A stretch of DNA of 56,994 bases, taken from assembly GCA_007693965.1 (NCBI GenBank), contig RECQ01000039.1, positions 1 through 56,994 of the forward strand. The letters are read 5' to 3'. The notes beneath the pieces were generated by a model that did no database searches, was not told the DNA's origin, and saw nothing but the letters and a program-made list of their open reading frames with translations. This stretch comes from Phycisphaeraceae bacterium. Its GTDB lineage: Bacteria > Planctomycetota > Phycisphaerae > Phycisphaerales > UBA1924. Shown here in pieces: positions 1 through 8,217 of this stretch. Numbering within the stretch: the stretch's first letter is position 1; each line of letters begins with the position of its first letter. The translations under genes and the position numbers were made by a program.

Positions 1-66
1 GGGGGGGGGGGGGGGGGTGGGCCGGGGGTGGGGGGGGGGGGGGGGGGGCGGGGGGGGGGGGGCGGG
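1..66. repeat. Poly-G run at the window edge
   Basis: Sixty-six bases that are almost all G, broken by a few T and C. No coding or structural signal is visible. A run like this at the very end of a sequence is typical of a two-colour-chemistry sequencing or assembly artefact, although a true G-tract (G-quadruplex former) cannot be excluded. It extends the first reading frame upstream with poly-Gly, which should not be annotated as protein. Confidence 0.75.
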
Positions 67-133
67 GAGATGGGCAACCATTGGCGCGATTCACGGATTC
101 ATTGACGCGATCCACAGATACGGAGACACATCC

Positions 134-1168
134 ATGAGGCAGGAACACGCATCCGACGCTCGGGCAGGCTCGATGGGCGCCCCTTCGATCGGCAGGACGC
201 TCGCGCTCGGCGCTCTCGCCGCCGCCGCAGCACTCGGCGCCGCGGCCCACGAGGATGCGCACGCAGGCGTGACGCTCTACGAAGGCCCTGTCACTGTGAT
301 ACCGGTGGAACTAAGTCAGGCAGTCGGAAGTTCTCCCCAAGCAATGATGGTTGCTCCTGATGGGGAGGGCGACGTTGTTCTCTTCACTGCCACCGGAGCA
401 GGAACATCAGTAATATACGATGCAGAGACATTTGAGTTTCTGAGTCTTGGAAGTGTCGGCTTTCTGAATGGATTGGATTACAACGCGAAGACGGGCATTT
501 TTGCAGGCAGCTCAATTAGTGCGAATTGGGGCTACGGCACTGAACCCGATCAAGATCAATGGACAGTCTTGCCAAGCGGATTCGTCAACGCTCAAGCAAT
601 CGCTGCGGCAGACGATTATGTGTTGTTGTTCGGCACTCCAAGCACCGGCGGCCGTGCTTTGGCGATGCTTGACTACGTCGGCAACGTATTGGGCCAGGCA
701 GTCATACCACAAGAAATGATTATTTCCGACGCATCTCACCTTGGAAACGGAGAGTTTCTTGCCACGTGGCGTAACACTGACACCCTTGAACGATATCTTT
801 CCCGGTGGCAATACACCCTTGACGACCAGGGCGAAATACATCTGGTGGAAACACAGCGATGCACAATAGAAGGATTCAATGTCACTACCGCGACTCTGCT
901 TGGCGTTCACCAGGATGCCGGCGATTCTCGGGTGTACTTTGGCATCAACAACAGTGGAAACCTGATGATTGCACGTGGACATTTGGCGCCGCCCCCGGCG
1001 CCGTGCGCTGCGGATCTGACAGGCGACGGCGGCGTCGGCTCGGCGGACCTGGGTGTTCTCCTCGGTGCGTGGGGCCAGGCGGGCTCGGACGCGGACATCA
1101 ACGGCGACGGCGTGGTGAACTCGCTGGATCTGGCGATCCTGCTCGGCTCGTGGGGGCCGTGTGAGTGA
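134..1168 (+). CDS. Secreted protein with C-terminal dockerin-like repeat pair
   Basis: A 344-residue protein of unknown function. I start it at ATG 134 because GGAG lies 8 bases upstream and anything earlier runs into poly-G. A hydrophobic Ala/Leu/Gly stretch near residues 18-37 looks like a signal peptide ending near AHAG. The body (about 45-280) has no family I recognise; its repeated short strands could form a propeller-like fold, which is a guess. After a Pro/Ala linker the last 60 residues hold two dockerin-like calcium motifs, DLTGDGGVG and DINGDGVVN, each followed by LGxWG. The body is visibly richer in A+T than the tail and the neighbours, so the domain may have been acquired or be evolving fast. 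Export is likely; attachment through the tail is inferred. Confidence 0.8.
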   Translation: MRQEHASDARAGSMGAPSIGRTLALGALAAAAALGAAAHEDAHAGVTLYEGPVTVIPVELSQAVGSSPQAMMVAPDGEGDVVLFTATGAGTSVIYDAETFEFLSLGSVGFLNGLDYNAKTGIFAGSSISANWGYGTEPDQDQWTVLPSGFVNAQAIAAADDYVLLFGTPSTGGRALAMLDYVGNVLGQAVIPQEMIISDASHLGNGEFLATWRNTDTLERYLSRWQYTLDDQGEIHLVETQRCTIEGFNVTTATLLGVHQDAGDSRVYFGINNSGNLMIARGHLAPPPAPCAADLTGDGGVGSADLGVLLGAWGQAGSDADINGDGVVNSLDLAILLGSWGPCE

Positions 1169-1334
1169 GGTTTTGAGTGGGAGAAGGGCGCCGGGTGCCG
1201 GGGTAGAGCCGTCTTCGGCTCTGCCCCGCCGCAGCACTGTGAGTCTCCGATTGCTTTGAACTCAGGAATTCGAAGCTACCGACTGGGGTGATTCCGGCGT
1301 CGGTTTCGTGTTTGGGCGCTGTGTTTCCATTCGG

Positions 1335-1364
1335 CGTGGCAAAGGCGAGGACGCCTATGCCACG
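1335..1364. repeat. REP-like palindrome
   Basis: A near-perfect inverted repeat: CGTGGCA-a-AGGCG, loop AGGA, CGCCT-a-TGCCACG, giving 12 pairs with one mismatch. It looks like an interspersed intergenic palindrome. It could act as a transcription or mRNA-stability element, but only one copy is in the window. Confidence 0.5.
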
Positions 1365-1471
1365 GCACCCTTCGTGCAACCGTTTCGGACACGCGCTTCG
1401 GGCTCGTAGCGCGGCCCTCGCTCCTCACCCCTCATCCCTCACCCCTCACCCCTCACCTCCCCCCTCTCCTG

Positions 1472-1477
1472 TACTCT
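1472..1477 (+). promoter_or_regulatory. -10-like box of pyrC, leaderless spacing
   Basis: TACTCT is followed by 7 bases and then ATG of pyrC. At usual -10 to +1 spacing, transcription would begin at the start codon. No Shine-Dalgarno is present. No clear -35 is visible because the upstream sequence is a CT-rich repeat. Confidence 0.5.
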
Positions 1478-1484
1478 GTCGGGC

Positions 1485-2822
1485 ATGTCCAGAATGCTCA
1501 TTCGAGGGGGGCGTGTGATTGATCCGGCGTCGGGGGTGGACGCTGTCATGGATGTCGCCATCGAGGGGGATCGGGTTGTTTCGGTCGGGGCGGGTCTTGC
1601 CGCTTCGGCGGCGGACGAGGTGATTGACGCTTCGGGGTTGATTGTGGCGCCGGGGTTGATTGATCCGCATGTGCATCTGCGTGAGCCGGGGCAGGAGGAG
1701 CGGGAGACGATTGCGAGCGGGTCCGCCGCGGCTGTGATGGGCGGGTTCACCACCGTCTGCTGCATGCCCAACACGGCGCCGGCGCTGGACACGGCCTCGA
1801 TGGTGCGGGCTGTATTGGACCGTGCCCTGGCGGCGGCGGCGTGCCGGGTGTTTCCCATCGGGGCGGTGAGCAAGGGGCGGGGCGGCGAGGAGCTGGCCGA
1901 GATCGCGCTGATGGCGAAGGCGGGGGCGGTGGGCTTCAGCGATGATGGCGATGTGTTGGCCTCGGCGGGGCTGATGCGCAAGGCGCTGGGGGCGGTGCGG
2001 GCGACGGGGCTGGCGCTGATGCAGCACTGCCAGGAGCCGACGATGACGCGCGGGGCGGCGATGCACGCGGGGGCGGTGTCGACGCGGCTGGGGCTGGTGG
2101 GATGGCCGCGGGAGGCGGAGGAGGTGATCGTCGAGCGGGATGTGCGGCTGGCGCGGGCGGCGGGGGCGCGGTACCACGTGCAGCACATCAGCTCGGCGGG
2201 GTCGGTGGAAATCGTGCGGCGTGCCCGGGAGGACGAGGCGCTGCGCGAGCTGGTGACGGCGGAGGCGACCCCCCACCACATGCTGCTGACGGATGCGGCG
2301 TGCGAATCGGGGCCGCGGGGGGCGTATGACACGATGTGCAAGATGAACCCGCCGCTGCGGACGGAGGCGGATGCGAAGGCGATCCGCGAGGCGGTGGCGG
2401 AGGGCGTCATCACGGTGCTGGGGACGGACCACGCCCCGCACACGCCGGAGAGCAAGGCGACGGACTTCGCCTCGGCGTCGTTCGGGATCGTGGGGCTGGA
2501 GACGGCGCTGGCGCTCTATGCCAAGGCCCTGATCGAGCCGGGATTGATCGACTGGCCCGGGCTGATCGAGCTGATGACGGTCAACCCGGCGCGGCTGTGC
2601 GGGCTGGATCGGCGCGGGCTGGGGCGGCTGGAGGCGGGCGGGCCGGCGGATGTGACGATCATCGATCCGGACCTTGCGTGGACGATCCGGGCGGCGGAGT
2701 TTGCTGGGAAGGGCCGGAACACGCCCTTCGAGGGGTGGGAGGTCCGCGGGCGGGCGGTGGGGACGATCGTGGCGGGGCGGCGGGTGTGGGAGGTAAAATC
2801 AGGGGCGTCGTCCCCGGCCTGA
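1485..2822 (+). CDS. pyrC: Dihydroorotase (class I)
   Basis: Cyclises N-carbamoyl-aspartate to dihydroorotate, step three of pyrimidine synthesis, in the cytoplasm. The 445-residue length fits class I dihydroorotases. The metal motif DPHVHLREPG (His62, His64) follows the N-terminal beta sandwich, MPNT sits near residue 97, GFSDDGD supplies the Asp that replaces the carboxylated Lys of class II enzymes, and the catalytic TDHAPHT motif is near residue 314. No pyrB or other pyr gene is adjacent, so it appears to be transcribed alone, from a -10-like box directly before the ATG. An in-frame ATG three codons later is an alternative start. The N-terminal third has an unusually G-rich codon choice. 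Confidence 0.96.
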   Translation: MSRMLIRGGRVIDPASGVDAVMDVAIEGDRVVSVGAGLAASAADEVIDASGLIVAPGLIDPHVHLREPGQEERETIASGSAAAVMGGFTTVCCMPNTAPALDTASMVRAVLDRALAAAACRVFPIGAVSKGRGGEELAEIALMAKAGAVGFSDDGDVLASAGLMRKALGAVRATGLALMQHCQEPTMTRGAAMHAGAVSTRLGLVGWPREAEEVIVERDVRLARAAGARYHVQHISSAGSVEIVRRAREDEALRELVTAEATPHHMLLTDAACESGPRGAYDTMCKMNPPLRTEADAKAIREAVAEGVITVLGTDHAPHTPESKATDFASASFGIVGLETALALYAKALIEPGLIDWPGLIELMTVNPARLCGLDRRGLGRLEAGGPADVTIIDPDLAWTIRAAEFAGKGRNTPFEGWEVRGRAVGTIVAGRRVWEVKSGASSPA

Positions 2823-2824
2823 GC

Positions 2825-2852
2825 TTGCGGCGGCCTGTTGCAGTGGTACACT
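2825..2852 (+). promoter_or_regulatory. Candidate promoter of rpsB-tsf
   Basis: TTGCGG (2825-2830) and TACACT (2847-2852) are separated by 16 bases, close to sigma-70 consensus, directly after the pyrC stop. It would give rpsB a leader of roughly 235 bases, long enough for S2 autoregulation. No defined leader structure was recognised in 2853-3095. Confidence 0.5.
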
Positions 2853-3095
2853 TTCCCTTCGGCCGTGATCGGCGGCCGGCTCGTCGGCGGCGCGCGTTGT
2901 GTGCATCGCCGACGGTGGGCACTGTTTTTCTGAACCCGGACCGCGCTGACCGGCGTCCCCCACCGGCAGTTCGGCCGTCCCCCAAAGCGAGCCCCCGCGG
3001 GACGATGCGTCGGCGTCCGACCGGCCCTTGTATGGGTCGCGGCACGCCGCATCCGATCCTTCGCACCCGCCGGCGTCGCTGACATCGGAACCGCC

Positions 3096-3944
3096 ATGGC
3101 CAATTCACTTGTTCAAGACCTGATCGAATCCGGCATTCACTTCGGCCAGCACGCAAGCGGCTGGAACCCGAAGATGACGCGGTTCATCTACGGCAAACGA
3201 AACAACATTCACATCATCGACATCAAGGAGACCATTAAGGGTCTTCTGCTGGCGAAGAAGTTCGTCACCAAGACGGTGGCGGACGGGAAAGACGTGTGCT
3301 TCATCGGCACCAAGCGGCAGGCCCGCGCGGTGCTCGAGCAGCGCGTCGCCGATGTGAAGATGCACTACGTCACCGAGCGCTGGCTCGGCGGCACGCTGAC
3401 CAACTTCCGCACCATCCGCTCTCGCCTGAAGAGGCTGGAAGAGCTGGAGGCGATCGAGGCGGCGGACAACTTCGAGAGCTACTCGAAGAAGATGGAGAGC
3501 CGCCTCCGCCGCGAGATGCGTAAGATCAAGCGCAACCTCGAGGGCATCCGCAACATGGAGAAGCTGCCCGGGGCGATGATCGTCATCGACGTGCGCCGCG
3601 AGGCCAACGCGCTGCGTGAGGCCCGCAAGCTGGGCATCCCCACCATCTGCCTGATCGACACCGACGGCGATCCGGACATGGCGGACATTCCGATCCCCGG
3701 CAACGACGACAGCATGCGCGCGATCGATGTGATCGTCCGCGAGCTGTGCGCCGCGATCAACGAGGGCAAGCAGCAGCGGCAGACGAAGGCGCCCGAGGGC
3801 GATGAGTCGGGCGATCGCTCCCGCCGCAGCCGCCGGGCCCAGTACCGCGCCGACGACGAGGGCGGCGCCGAATCCGAGGAGTCGGAATCGGCCCAGGCCG
3901 GCGCCCCCGTCGTGGCCACGGCCAGCCAGAACACGCCGCAGTAA
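3096..3944 (+). CDS. rpsB: 30S ribosomal protein S2
   Basis: S2 of the small subunit, needed for S1 binding and initiation. Family hallmarks are clear: the N-terminal LIESGIHFGQHASGWNPKM, the KKFV...GKDVCFIGTKRQA core, the RWLGGTLTNF motif, and the C-terminal ARKLGIPTICLIDTDGDPD. The globular protein ends near residue 230. It is followed by a tail of about 50 residues rich in Arg, Glu, Ser and Ala that bacterial S2 usually lacks or keeps short, making 282 residues against about 240 in E. coli. There is no clear Shine-Dalgarno before ATG 3096. It lies 111 bases upstream of tsf in the classic rpsB-tsf order, so co-transcription is expected. Confidence 0.98.
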   Translation: MANSLVQDLIESGIHFGQHASGWNPKMTRFIYGKRNNIHIIDIKETIKGLLLAKKFVTKTVADGKDVCFIGTKRQARAVLEQRVADVKMHYVTERWLGGTLTNFRTIRSRLKRLEELEAIEAADNFESYSKKMESRLRREMRKIKRNLEGIRNMEKLPGAMIVIDVRREANALREARKLGIPTICLIDTDGDPDMADIPIPGNDDSMRAIDVIVRELCAAINEGKQQRQTKAPEGDESGDRSRRSRRAQYRADDEGGAESEESESAQAGAPVVATASQNTPQ

Positions 3945-4055
3945 GGCGACGCCCGCCGCGGGCGCGTCGAACCAACATCTGAACGCAACACCAGACGGGC
4001 GACGCCGCCGCCAGGGGCGCCGCCTCAAGACATCGAAACCGGAGAACTTTCAGCC

Positions 4056-4874
4056 ATGGCGGAAATCAGCGCCAAGGACGTGATGGCCCTTCGCGCCGCG
4101 ACGGGCCTCGGAATGATGGATTGCAAGCAGGCTCTTCAGGAGACCAGCGGCGACGTCGAAGCCGCCGAGGAGTTCCTGCGCAAGAAGCTCAAGGGCAAGA
4201 TGGATGCGCGCACGGACCGGGCGGCGGGCGAGGGGCGCATCGCCATCGCCACGTCCGACGACGGAAGCAGCGCCGCCATCGTCGAGCTGCGGGCCGAGAC
4301 CGACTTCACTGCGAAGAACGAGAAGTTCCTCGAAGCGGCGGACAAAGCGGCGAAGCTCGCCCTCGAGAAATCCGCCGGCGCCGTTGACGCGGATGACGCG
4401 ATCACCGGCCTGATCGACCAGATCCGCATCGTCACGGGCGAGAACGCCAGCTACGCCCGCGGCCACAAGCTCACCGGCGGCAGCGGCGGCACGTTCGGCG
4501 TGTACGTCCACCACGACGGCAAGACCGGCGTGCTGCTGCAGGGTGAGGGCGACCTGCCCGAGGCCCTCCTCCGCGACATCTGCATGCACATCACCGCCAT
4601 CACCCCCCGCCCCCACGGCGTCACCGCGGACGACATCCCCGCCAACATCGTCGAGAAGGAGCGCAAGTTCGCGCTCGAGCAGGCGATGGAGAGCGGCAAG
4701 CCGCAGGAGATCGCGGAGAAGATGGTCGAGGGCAAGATGCGCAAGTTCTTCGAAGAGGTCGCGCTGATGGAGCAGCCCTTCATCAAGGACCCGGAGAAGA
4801 AGATCAAGGATCTGCTGCCGAAGGGCGCGAGCATTGTCGCGTTTCTGCGGTGGCAGGTGGGGGAGGCGAGCTGA
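4056..4874 (+). CDS. tsf: Translation elongation factor Ts
   Basis: Guanine-nucleotide exchange factor that recharges EF-Tu. The 272-residue protein opens with the UBA-like domain (VMALRAATGLGMMDCKQAL), then carries the exchange motif as ETDFTAKNEKF, where many homologues have TDFV, near residue 85, and two core subdomains ending in VAFLRWQVGE. GGAG lies about 14 bases before the ATG. It is second in the rpsB-tsf pair. Downstream is a convergent gene, and the gap is filled by an A+T-rich palindromic repeat that may end transcription. Confidence 0.98.
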   Translation: MAEISAKDVMALRAATGLGMMDCKQALQETSGDVEAAEEFLRKKLKGKMDARTDRAAGEGRIAIATSDDGSSAAIVELRAETDFTAKNEKFLEAADKAAKLALEKSAGAVDADDAITGLIDQIRIVTGENASYARGHKLTGGSGGTFGVYVHHDGKTGVLLQGEGDLPEALLRDICMHITAITPRPHGVTADDIPANIVEKERKFALEQAMESGKPQEIAEKMVEGKMRKFFEEVALMEQPFIKDPEKKIKDLLPKGASIVAFLRWQVGEAS

Positions 4875-4900
4875 GAGGGAGGGGTTTCAGAGAGGTGGGA

Positions 4901-4989
4901 TTTCAGATCTGGAATTTGAAATTCGAGAATTGAAATTTCAGATTTGAGATTTGAGATTTGAGATCTCAAATTTTGAAATCTCAAATTGA
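4901..4989. repeat. A+T-rich palindromic repeat, copy 1
   Basis: About 90 bases built from variants of GAAATTTCAGATTTGAGATTT on both strands, with inverted copies such as GATCTCAAATTTTGAAATCTC. It sits between the convergent ends of tsf and the TIGR03790 gene and is strikingly poor in G+C against its surroundings. A related element lies at 11925-11988. It can fold into several alternative hairpins and may serve as a bidirectional terminator or be a spreading non-coding repeat. Confidence 0.8.
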
Positions 4990-5053
4990 GTGCACACCTG
5001 CGCGACGACTCTGACGCCTGTGCTTGCTCGCGCCTCGAAATCCATCAGTCGCC

Positions 5054-6532
5054 TCAGTTCGGCGCGCCCCAGCTTCCCAGCAGGATCGCCAGGTCCGACG
5101 CGCCGACAGTGCCACTGCCGTTGAGATCCGCCAGGCAGTCGTTCGTGCCCCACAGGCCGAGGAGTATGCCGAGGTCCTGGGCGCCGACGACGCCGTTGCC
5201 GGTCAGGTCGCCGGTGATGCGCCCGGCGACGTTGAATCTGGCCAGCGGGTCGCCGATGGGCGTGTTCTGCCAGACCAGAACCGGGGTCGCGGTCCAGGCG
5301 GCTTCGGCGAAGGTGAGGTCGTGCTCGAGCATGTTGGCGGCGATCATCTCCAGGTCGGCGACGGTGAAGGTGAAGGGCTCGGCGACGTGGGCAATGGTGA
5401 ATGAGCCTCCGAGGGCGATGAAGTCGAGGGCCTGGCCCTGACCGCCGCGGCGCATGCCGTTGATGATGCTGTTGCCGTTGAACGACTCGTAGGAGACGAA
5501 GACCGCGCCGGGATGCAGATTGGTGTAGGTCTCGAGGTACGTCCCTGTTCCGGGCGGGTTCTCGCCGCAGGGTCCGTCGCCGAGGTTGAGATTGTGGTTC
5601 TCGCCGTAGGTTCCGAGCATGATCAATGGCGACTGCTGGTCGACCAGATCATCGCCGGTGATGAAGGCGAAGGTTTCGTCGTGGGTGACGATGTATCCCT
5701 CGCCCTCCAGCAGATCCGCCGTCCGGGAGAAATCATCCAGTGCGGGCACGATGGCGCCGAAGCCATCGTCATCGAGCTGTTGGGCGCAGGCCCACTCATC
5801 GAAGAGGGCCTGCGTCTTGCAGGGCGTGACGGTCAGCCAGAGCGATCGGGTGATGAGCGCCTGGATGTTCTGCAGCGCGGTTGTGTCGCCCATGGGCGCC
5901 GCATCGAGGCGTGTGACGAGGTACATGTCGCCGGGGGTGAGGCCGGAGACGATCCAGGCGCCGGAGAAGGGCGTGAAGGCTCTGGGCGTTGTGATCGCCG
6001 TGCGGCTGTAGGTCGATGCGGGCGTGTTGAACACACGGTGGTATGGATTGTCGATGGGCCCGGCGAAACGGGCCTGGCCATTGGGCTCGATGATCTCGAG
6101 GTCCTGTTGAATGAGCGTTAGTGTGGATTCAATACTCGCGAAGGAAGATGTAATCGTGAACTCGCCCGTGCCGTTGATGCGGGCGGGCAGGCCGCGGGTG
6201 GTGACGATGGCGATGATGCGCTGGGCGAGGGGCTCGCCTTCGACCATCGTGCCGTTGAGGTGGTTGAGGAGGGGCGTGCGGATCTTGGAGAGGTAGTTGG
6301 CGCGCGAGATGTTGCCGGGTGAGAGCGTGGCGTCGTTCAGATCAAACTCGCGCACGCCGGGGCGGGCGGCGATGTACATGTCGCGCACGGCGAGGGATTC
6401 GGCGTTGGCGGAGTTGTAGAGGAGCAGCACGCGATCGGGCGTCAGCGCGTCGCCGGCTCGGGCCGATGCTGAAAAACAGCAGACAATGCACAGCGAAAAA
6501 AACACCAGAACTCGACGGTTCACACCCATCAT
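5054..6532 (-). CDS. Secreted TIGR03790-type protein with dockerin-like tail
   Basis: A 492-residue exported protein of unknown function. I place the start at 6532: the next residues form a clean signal peptide (MMGVNRRVLVFFSLCIVCCF to ASARA), and GGGAGAGAGACC precedes the ATG; the 50 codons upstream lack these features. After the signal the mature protein begins DALTPDRVLLLYNSANAES, which matches the TIGR03790 family known from planctomycetes and other environmental bacteria and thought to have a caspase/gingipain-like fold (recollection, not computed). The last 55 residues are two dockerin-like repeats, DLTGNGVVG and DLNGSGTVG, each ending LGxWG. The gene is alone on this strand and converges with tsf. 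Confidence 0.85.
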   Translation of the reverse strand: MMGVNRRVLVFFSLCIVCCFSASARAGDALTPDRVLLLYNSANAESLAVRDMYIAARPGVREFDLNDATLSPGNISRANYLSKIRTPLLNHLNGTMVEGEPLAQRIIAIVTTRGLPARINGTGEFTITSSFASIESTLTLIQQDLEIIEPNGQARFAGPIDNPYHRVFNTPASTYSRTAITTPRAFTPFSGAWIVSGLTPGDMYLVTRLDAAPMGDTTALQNIQALITRSLWLTVTPCKTQALFDEWACAQQLDDDGFGAIVPALDDFSRTADLLEGEGYIVTHDETFAFITGDDLVDQQSPLIMLGTYGENHNLNLGDGPCGENPPGTGTYLETYTNLHPGAVFVSYESFNGNSIINGMRRGGQGQALDFIALGGSFTIAHVAEPFTFTVADLEMIAANMLEHDLTFAEAAWTATPVLVWQNTPIGDPLARFNVAGRITGDLTGNGVVGAQDLGILLGLWGTNDCLADLNGSGTVGASDLAILLGSWGAPN

Positions 6533-6685
6533 GGTCTCTCTCCCTGTCAGGGGTTTCCCGGACGGGGTAAAGCCTACTTCAACACCGCCCGGGCTCCAAC
6601 AGTGAATCGTGCCGAATCGGTGATTCCAAGCGTTCAATTGCGCGTTGTTCACCCCGTTGACCACCTGCGGCGGTCGTGACAACCG

Positions 6686-7954
6686 TCACAACTGGCACGA
6701 CCCGATCAGGGCCCCCGCCGCGTTGCCCGCAACGAAACCGCTGGCCCACGCCCACTGGAAGTTGAAGCCGCCGATGCGTCCATCGACATCGCAGATCTCG
6801 CCGCAGATGAAGAGGCCCGGCGTGATGCGCGACTCCATGGTTTCGAGGCGCAGCTCGCGCAGCGGCACGCCTCCGGCGGTGGCCTCGGCGTGAGTCCAGC
6901 CGCGATCGCCGGTGACGGGAATCGGCATTTCGGTGGCGGCCGTGACCAGTGCCCGGCGCTGCTCGCGGGTGAGGCCGGCCGGTGCGGATGGGTCGATCTT
7001 CGCCTGCGCGCACAGGGCCCGCGCCAGTCGCTCGGACGCGTGTTCGCGCAGCCATTTCAGGGGCGCCGATCCGGCGGGTCCGAGCAGGGCCGCCTCGGCG
7101 GACTCGGGCGTCTCGTGCGGGAGCCAGTTGATGACCAGGTGGGCGCCGGGATCGTCAAGCCGCGCGTGGGCCAGGTAGCGGCTGATGTCCATCGGCGCGG
7201 GGCCGGAGAGGCCAAAGTGCGTGCAGAGTGTCGAGTTGGTGAAGCTGACGAGGCGTTTGCCGTTTCCTGTGCGCACTTCGAGGGTGGCGTTCAGCGTGAG
7301 GCCGCTGAGATCGCGGATGAAACTGTCCTTCTCGACCACCAGCGGCGCCAGAGCCGCCGTGATGCGCTGCGTGACCGTGTGACCGAGGGCGCGCACGATG
7401 GCGTAGCCCGCGCCATCGGAGCCGGTCTTGGGAAGGCTCTTTCCACCGGTGGCGATGATGACCCGATCCGCTCGCAGACTCCCCCACTCCCCTTCCGGGC
7501 CATGCACGATGAAGCCGGCGTCGTTCGTCTGTTCGATGCGCTCGACTCTGCGCGGATACTGGATCTCGGCCCCGGCGTCGCGGGCGGCGTTGAGGAGGGC
7601 GTCGAGCACGGTGCGAGCCCGGTCGGTGGTGGGAAAGAGCTTGCCCGTCTCCTCGCGCTTCAGCTCGACGCCCAGCTCGCGGAAGAACTCGACGGTGCGA
7701 TCGGCATCGAAGCGGCGCAGGACCTTGCCGATGGCGGGTCGTGTCGAGCCGGCGTAGGCGGTTTCGTCGACGTGGTGGTGGGTGACGTTGCAGCGCCCGC
7801 CGCCGGCGACGAGGATTTTCGCGCCGAGGGAGCGGGCGCCATCGAGGACGGTGATGGAGGGATGTCGATCGGGCGCAGCGCGTCCGGCCCAGATGGCGGC
7901 CATGAGGCCCGCCGCTCCGGCGCCGACGATCACGAGATCCGCGGAGTCTGACAC
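6686..7954 (-). CDS. BaiN/HI0933-type flavoprotein oxidoreductase
   Basis: A 422-residue FAD-dependent, NAD(P)-type oxidoreductase of the HI0933/BaiN family; the physiological substrate is unknown. The dinucleotide motif VIVGAGAAGLMAAIWAGR starts at residue 8, and the family-typical end GRIGGFNFQWAWASGFVAGN closes the FAD fold. I start it at GTG 7954: this puts the FAD strand at the N terminus, gives normal family length, and TACACT lies 7 bases upstream. The reading frame continues further upstream, but that part is only the antisense of tRNA-Leu and gives a nonsense sequence (EGLEPS...). It is divergent from the tRNA. A bile-acid role as in gut BaiN should not be assumed. Confidence 0.88.
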   Translation of the reverse strand: MSDSADLVIVGAGAAGLMAAIWAGRAAPDRHPSITVLDGARSLGAKILVAGGGRCNVTHHHVDETAYAGSTRPAIGKVLRRFDADRTVEFFRELGVELKREETGKLFPTTDRARTVLDALLNAARDAGAEIQYPRRVERIEQTNDAGFIVHGPEGEWGSLRADRVIIATGGKSLPKTGSDGAGYAIVRALGHTVTQRITAALAPLVVEKDSFIRDLSGLTLNATLEVRTGNGKRLVSFTNSTLCTHFGLSGPAPMDISRYLAHARLDDPGAHLVINWLPHETPESAEAALLGPAGSAPLKWLREHASERLARALCAQAKIDPSAPAGLTREQRRALVTAATEMPIPVTGDRGWTHAEATAGGVPLRELRLETMESRITPGLFICGEICDVDGRIGGFNFQWAWASGFVAGNAAGALIGSCQL

Positions 7955-7961
7955 GGCGGGG

Positions 7962-7967
7962 AGTGTA
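7962..7967 (-). promoter_or_regulatory. -10-like box of the BaiN-type gene, leaderless spacing
   Basis: TACACT on the minus strand lies 7 bases before the GTG at 7954. It supports both that start and a leaderless transcript. Confidence 0.45.
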
Positions 7968-8002
7968 GAGGCGCGGGCGGCGCCGTAGAATCTCGGAACG
8001 TC

Positions 8003-8085
8003 GCCGGAGTGGCGGAATGGCAGACGCGACGGATTCAAAATCCGTTGCCCGCAAGGGCGTGAGGGTTCAAGTCCCTCCTCCGGCA
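8003..8085 (+). tRNA. tRNA-Leu (anticodon CAA)
   Basis: An 83-base class II tRNA. The acceptor stem GCCGGAG pairs with CTCCGGC, the anticodon stem ACGGA/TCCGT closes loop TTCAAAA with anticodon CAA, there is a long variable arm (TGCCCGCAAGGGCG), and the T arm GAGGG-TTCAAGT-CCCTC is canonical. The discriminator is A and CCA is not encoded. A TAGAAT -10-like box is at 7986-7991. It reads UUG leucine codons. Confidence 0.97.
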
Positions 8086-8098
8086 TTGGGTGGTACAC

Positions 8099-8116
8099 TG
8101 ACGCCCGCGGGCGTCA
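8099..8116. promoter_or_regulatory. 18-bp perfect palindrome after tRNA-Leu
   Basis: TGACGCCCGCGGGCGTCA is perfectly self-complementary and overlaps the last base of a TACACT box at 8094-8099. It could be an operator for the DUF3467 gene, or a hairpin ending the tRNA transcript; there is no T tract. Confidence 0.4.
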
Positions 8117-8217
8117 TGGGACCACCGGGCCCCCGGAACGCACAGGACCGCCGGGCCGTCACCGGTCAGCGCCCGCCGCAATTGACCACGCAGACCTTTT
8201 CGACAGGAAGTTTTCAC

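Larger units (their letters stand above)
1169..1484. other. Intergenic region with hairpins and low-complexity repeats
   Basis: No gene is visible in these 316 bases. They hold a 12-bp hairpin at 1200-1227 with a TCTT loop (one G-U pair), 31 bases after the preceding stop and without a T tract, so a possible weak terminator. A second palindrome lies at 1335-1364. A 17-mer at 1392-1408 recurs at 8725-8741. A pyrimidine-rich CCTCACC-type tandem repeat fills about 1421-1469, and the pyrC -10-like box is at 1472-1477. Confidence 0.7.

Noticed and set aside
7955-8098. Upstream extension of the flavoprotein frame (sequence EGLEPSRPCGQRILNPSRLP)
   Set aside because: It is the antisense of tRNA-Leu; such EGLEPS-type peptides are a known annotation artefact.
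8017-8217. Upstream extension of the DUF3467 frame
   Set aside because: It reads through tRNA-Leu and the palindrome; the protein-like part and the ACAGGAAG site start at 8218.
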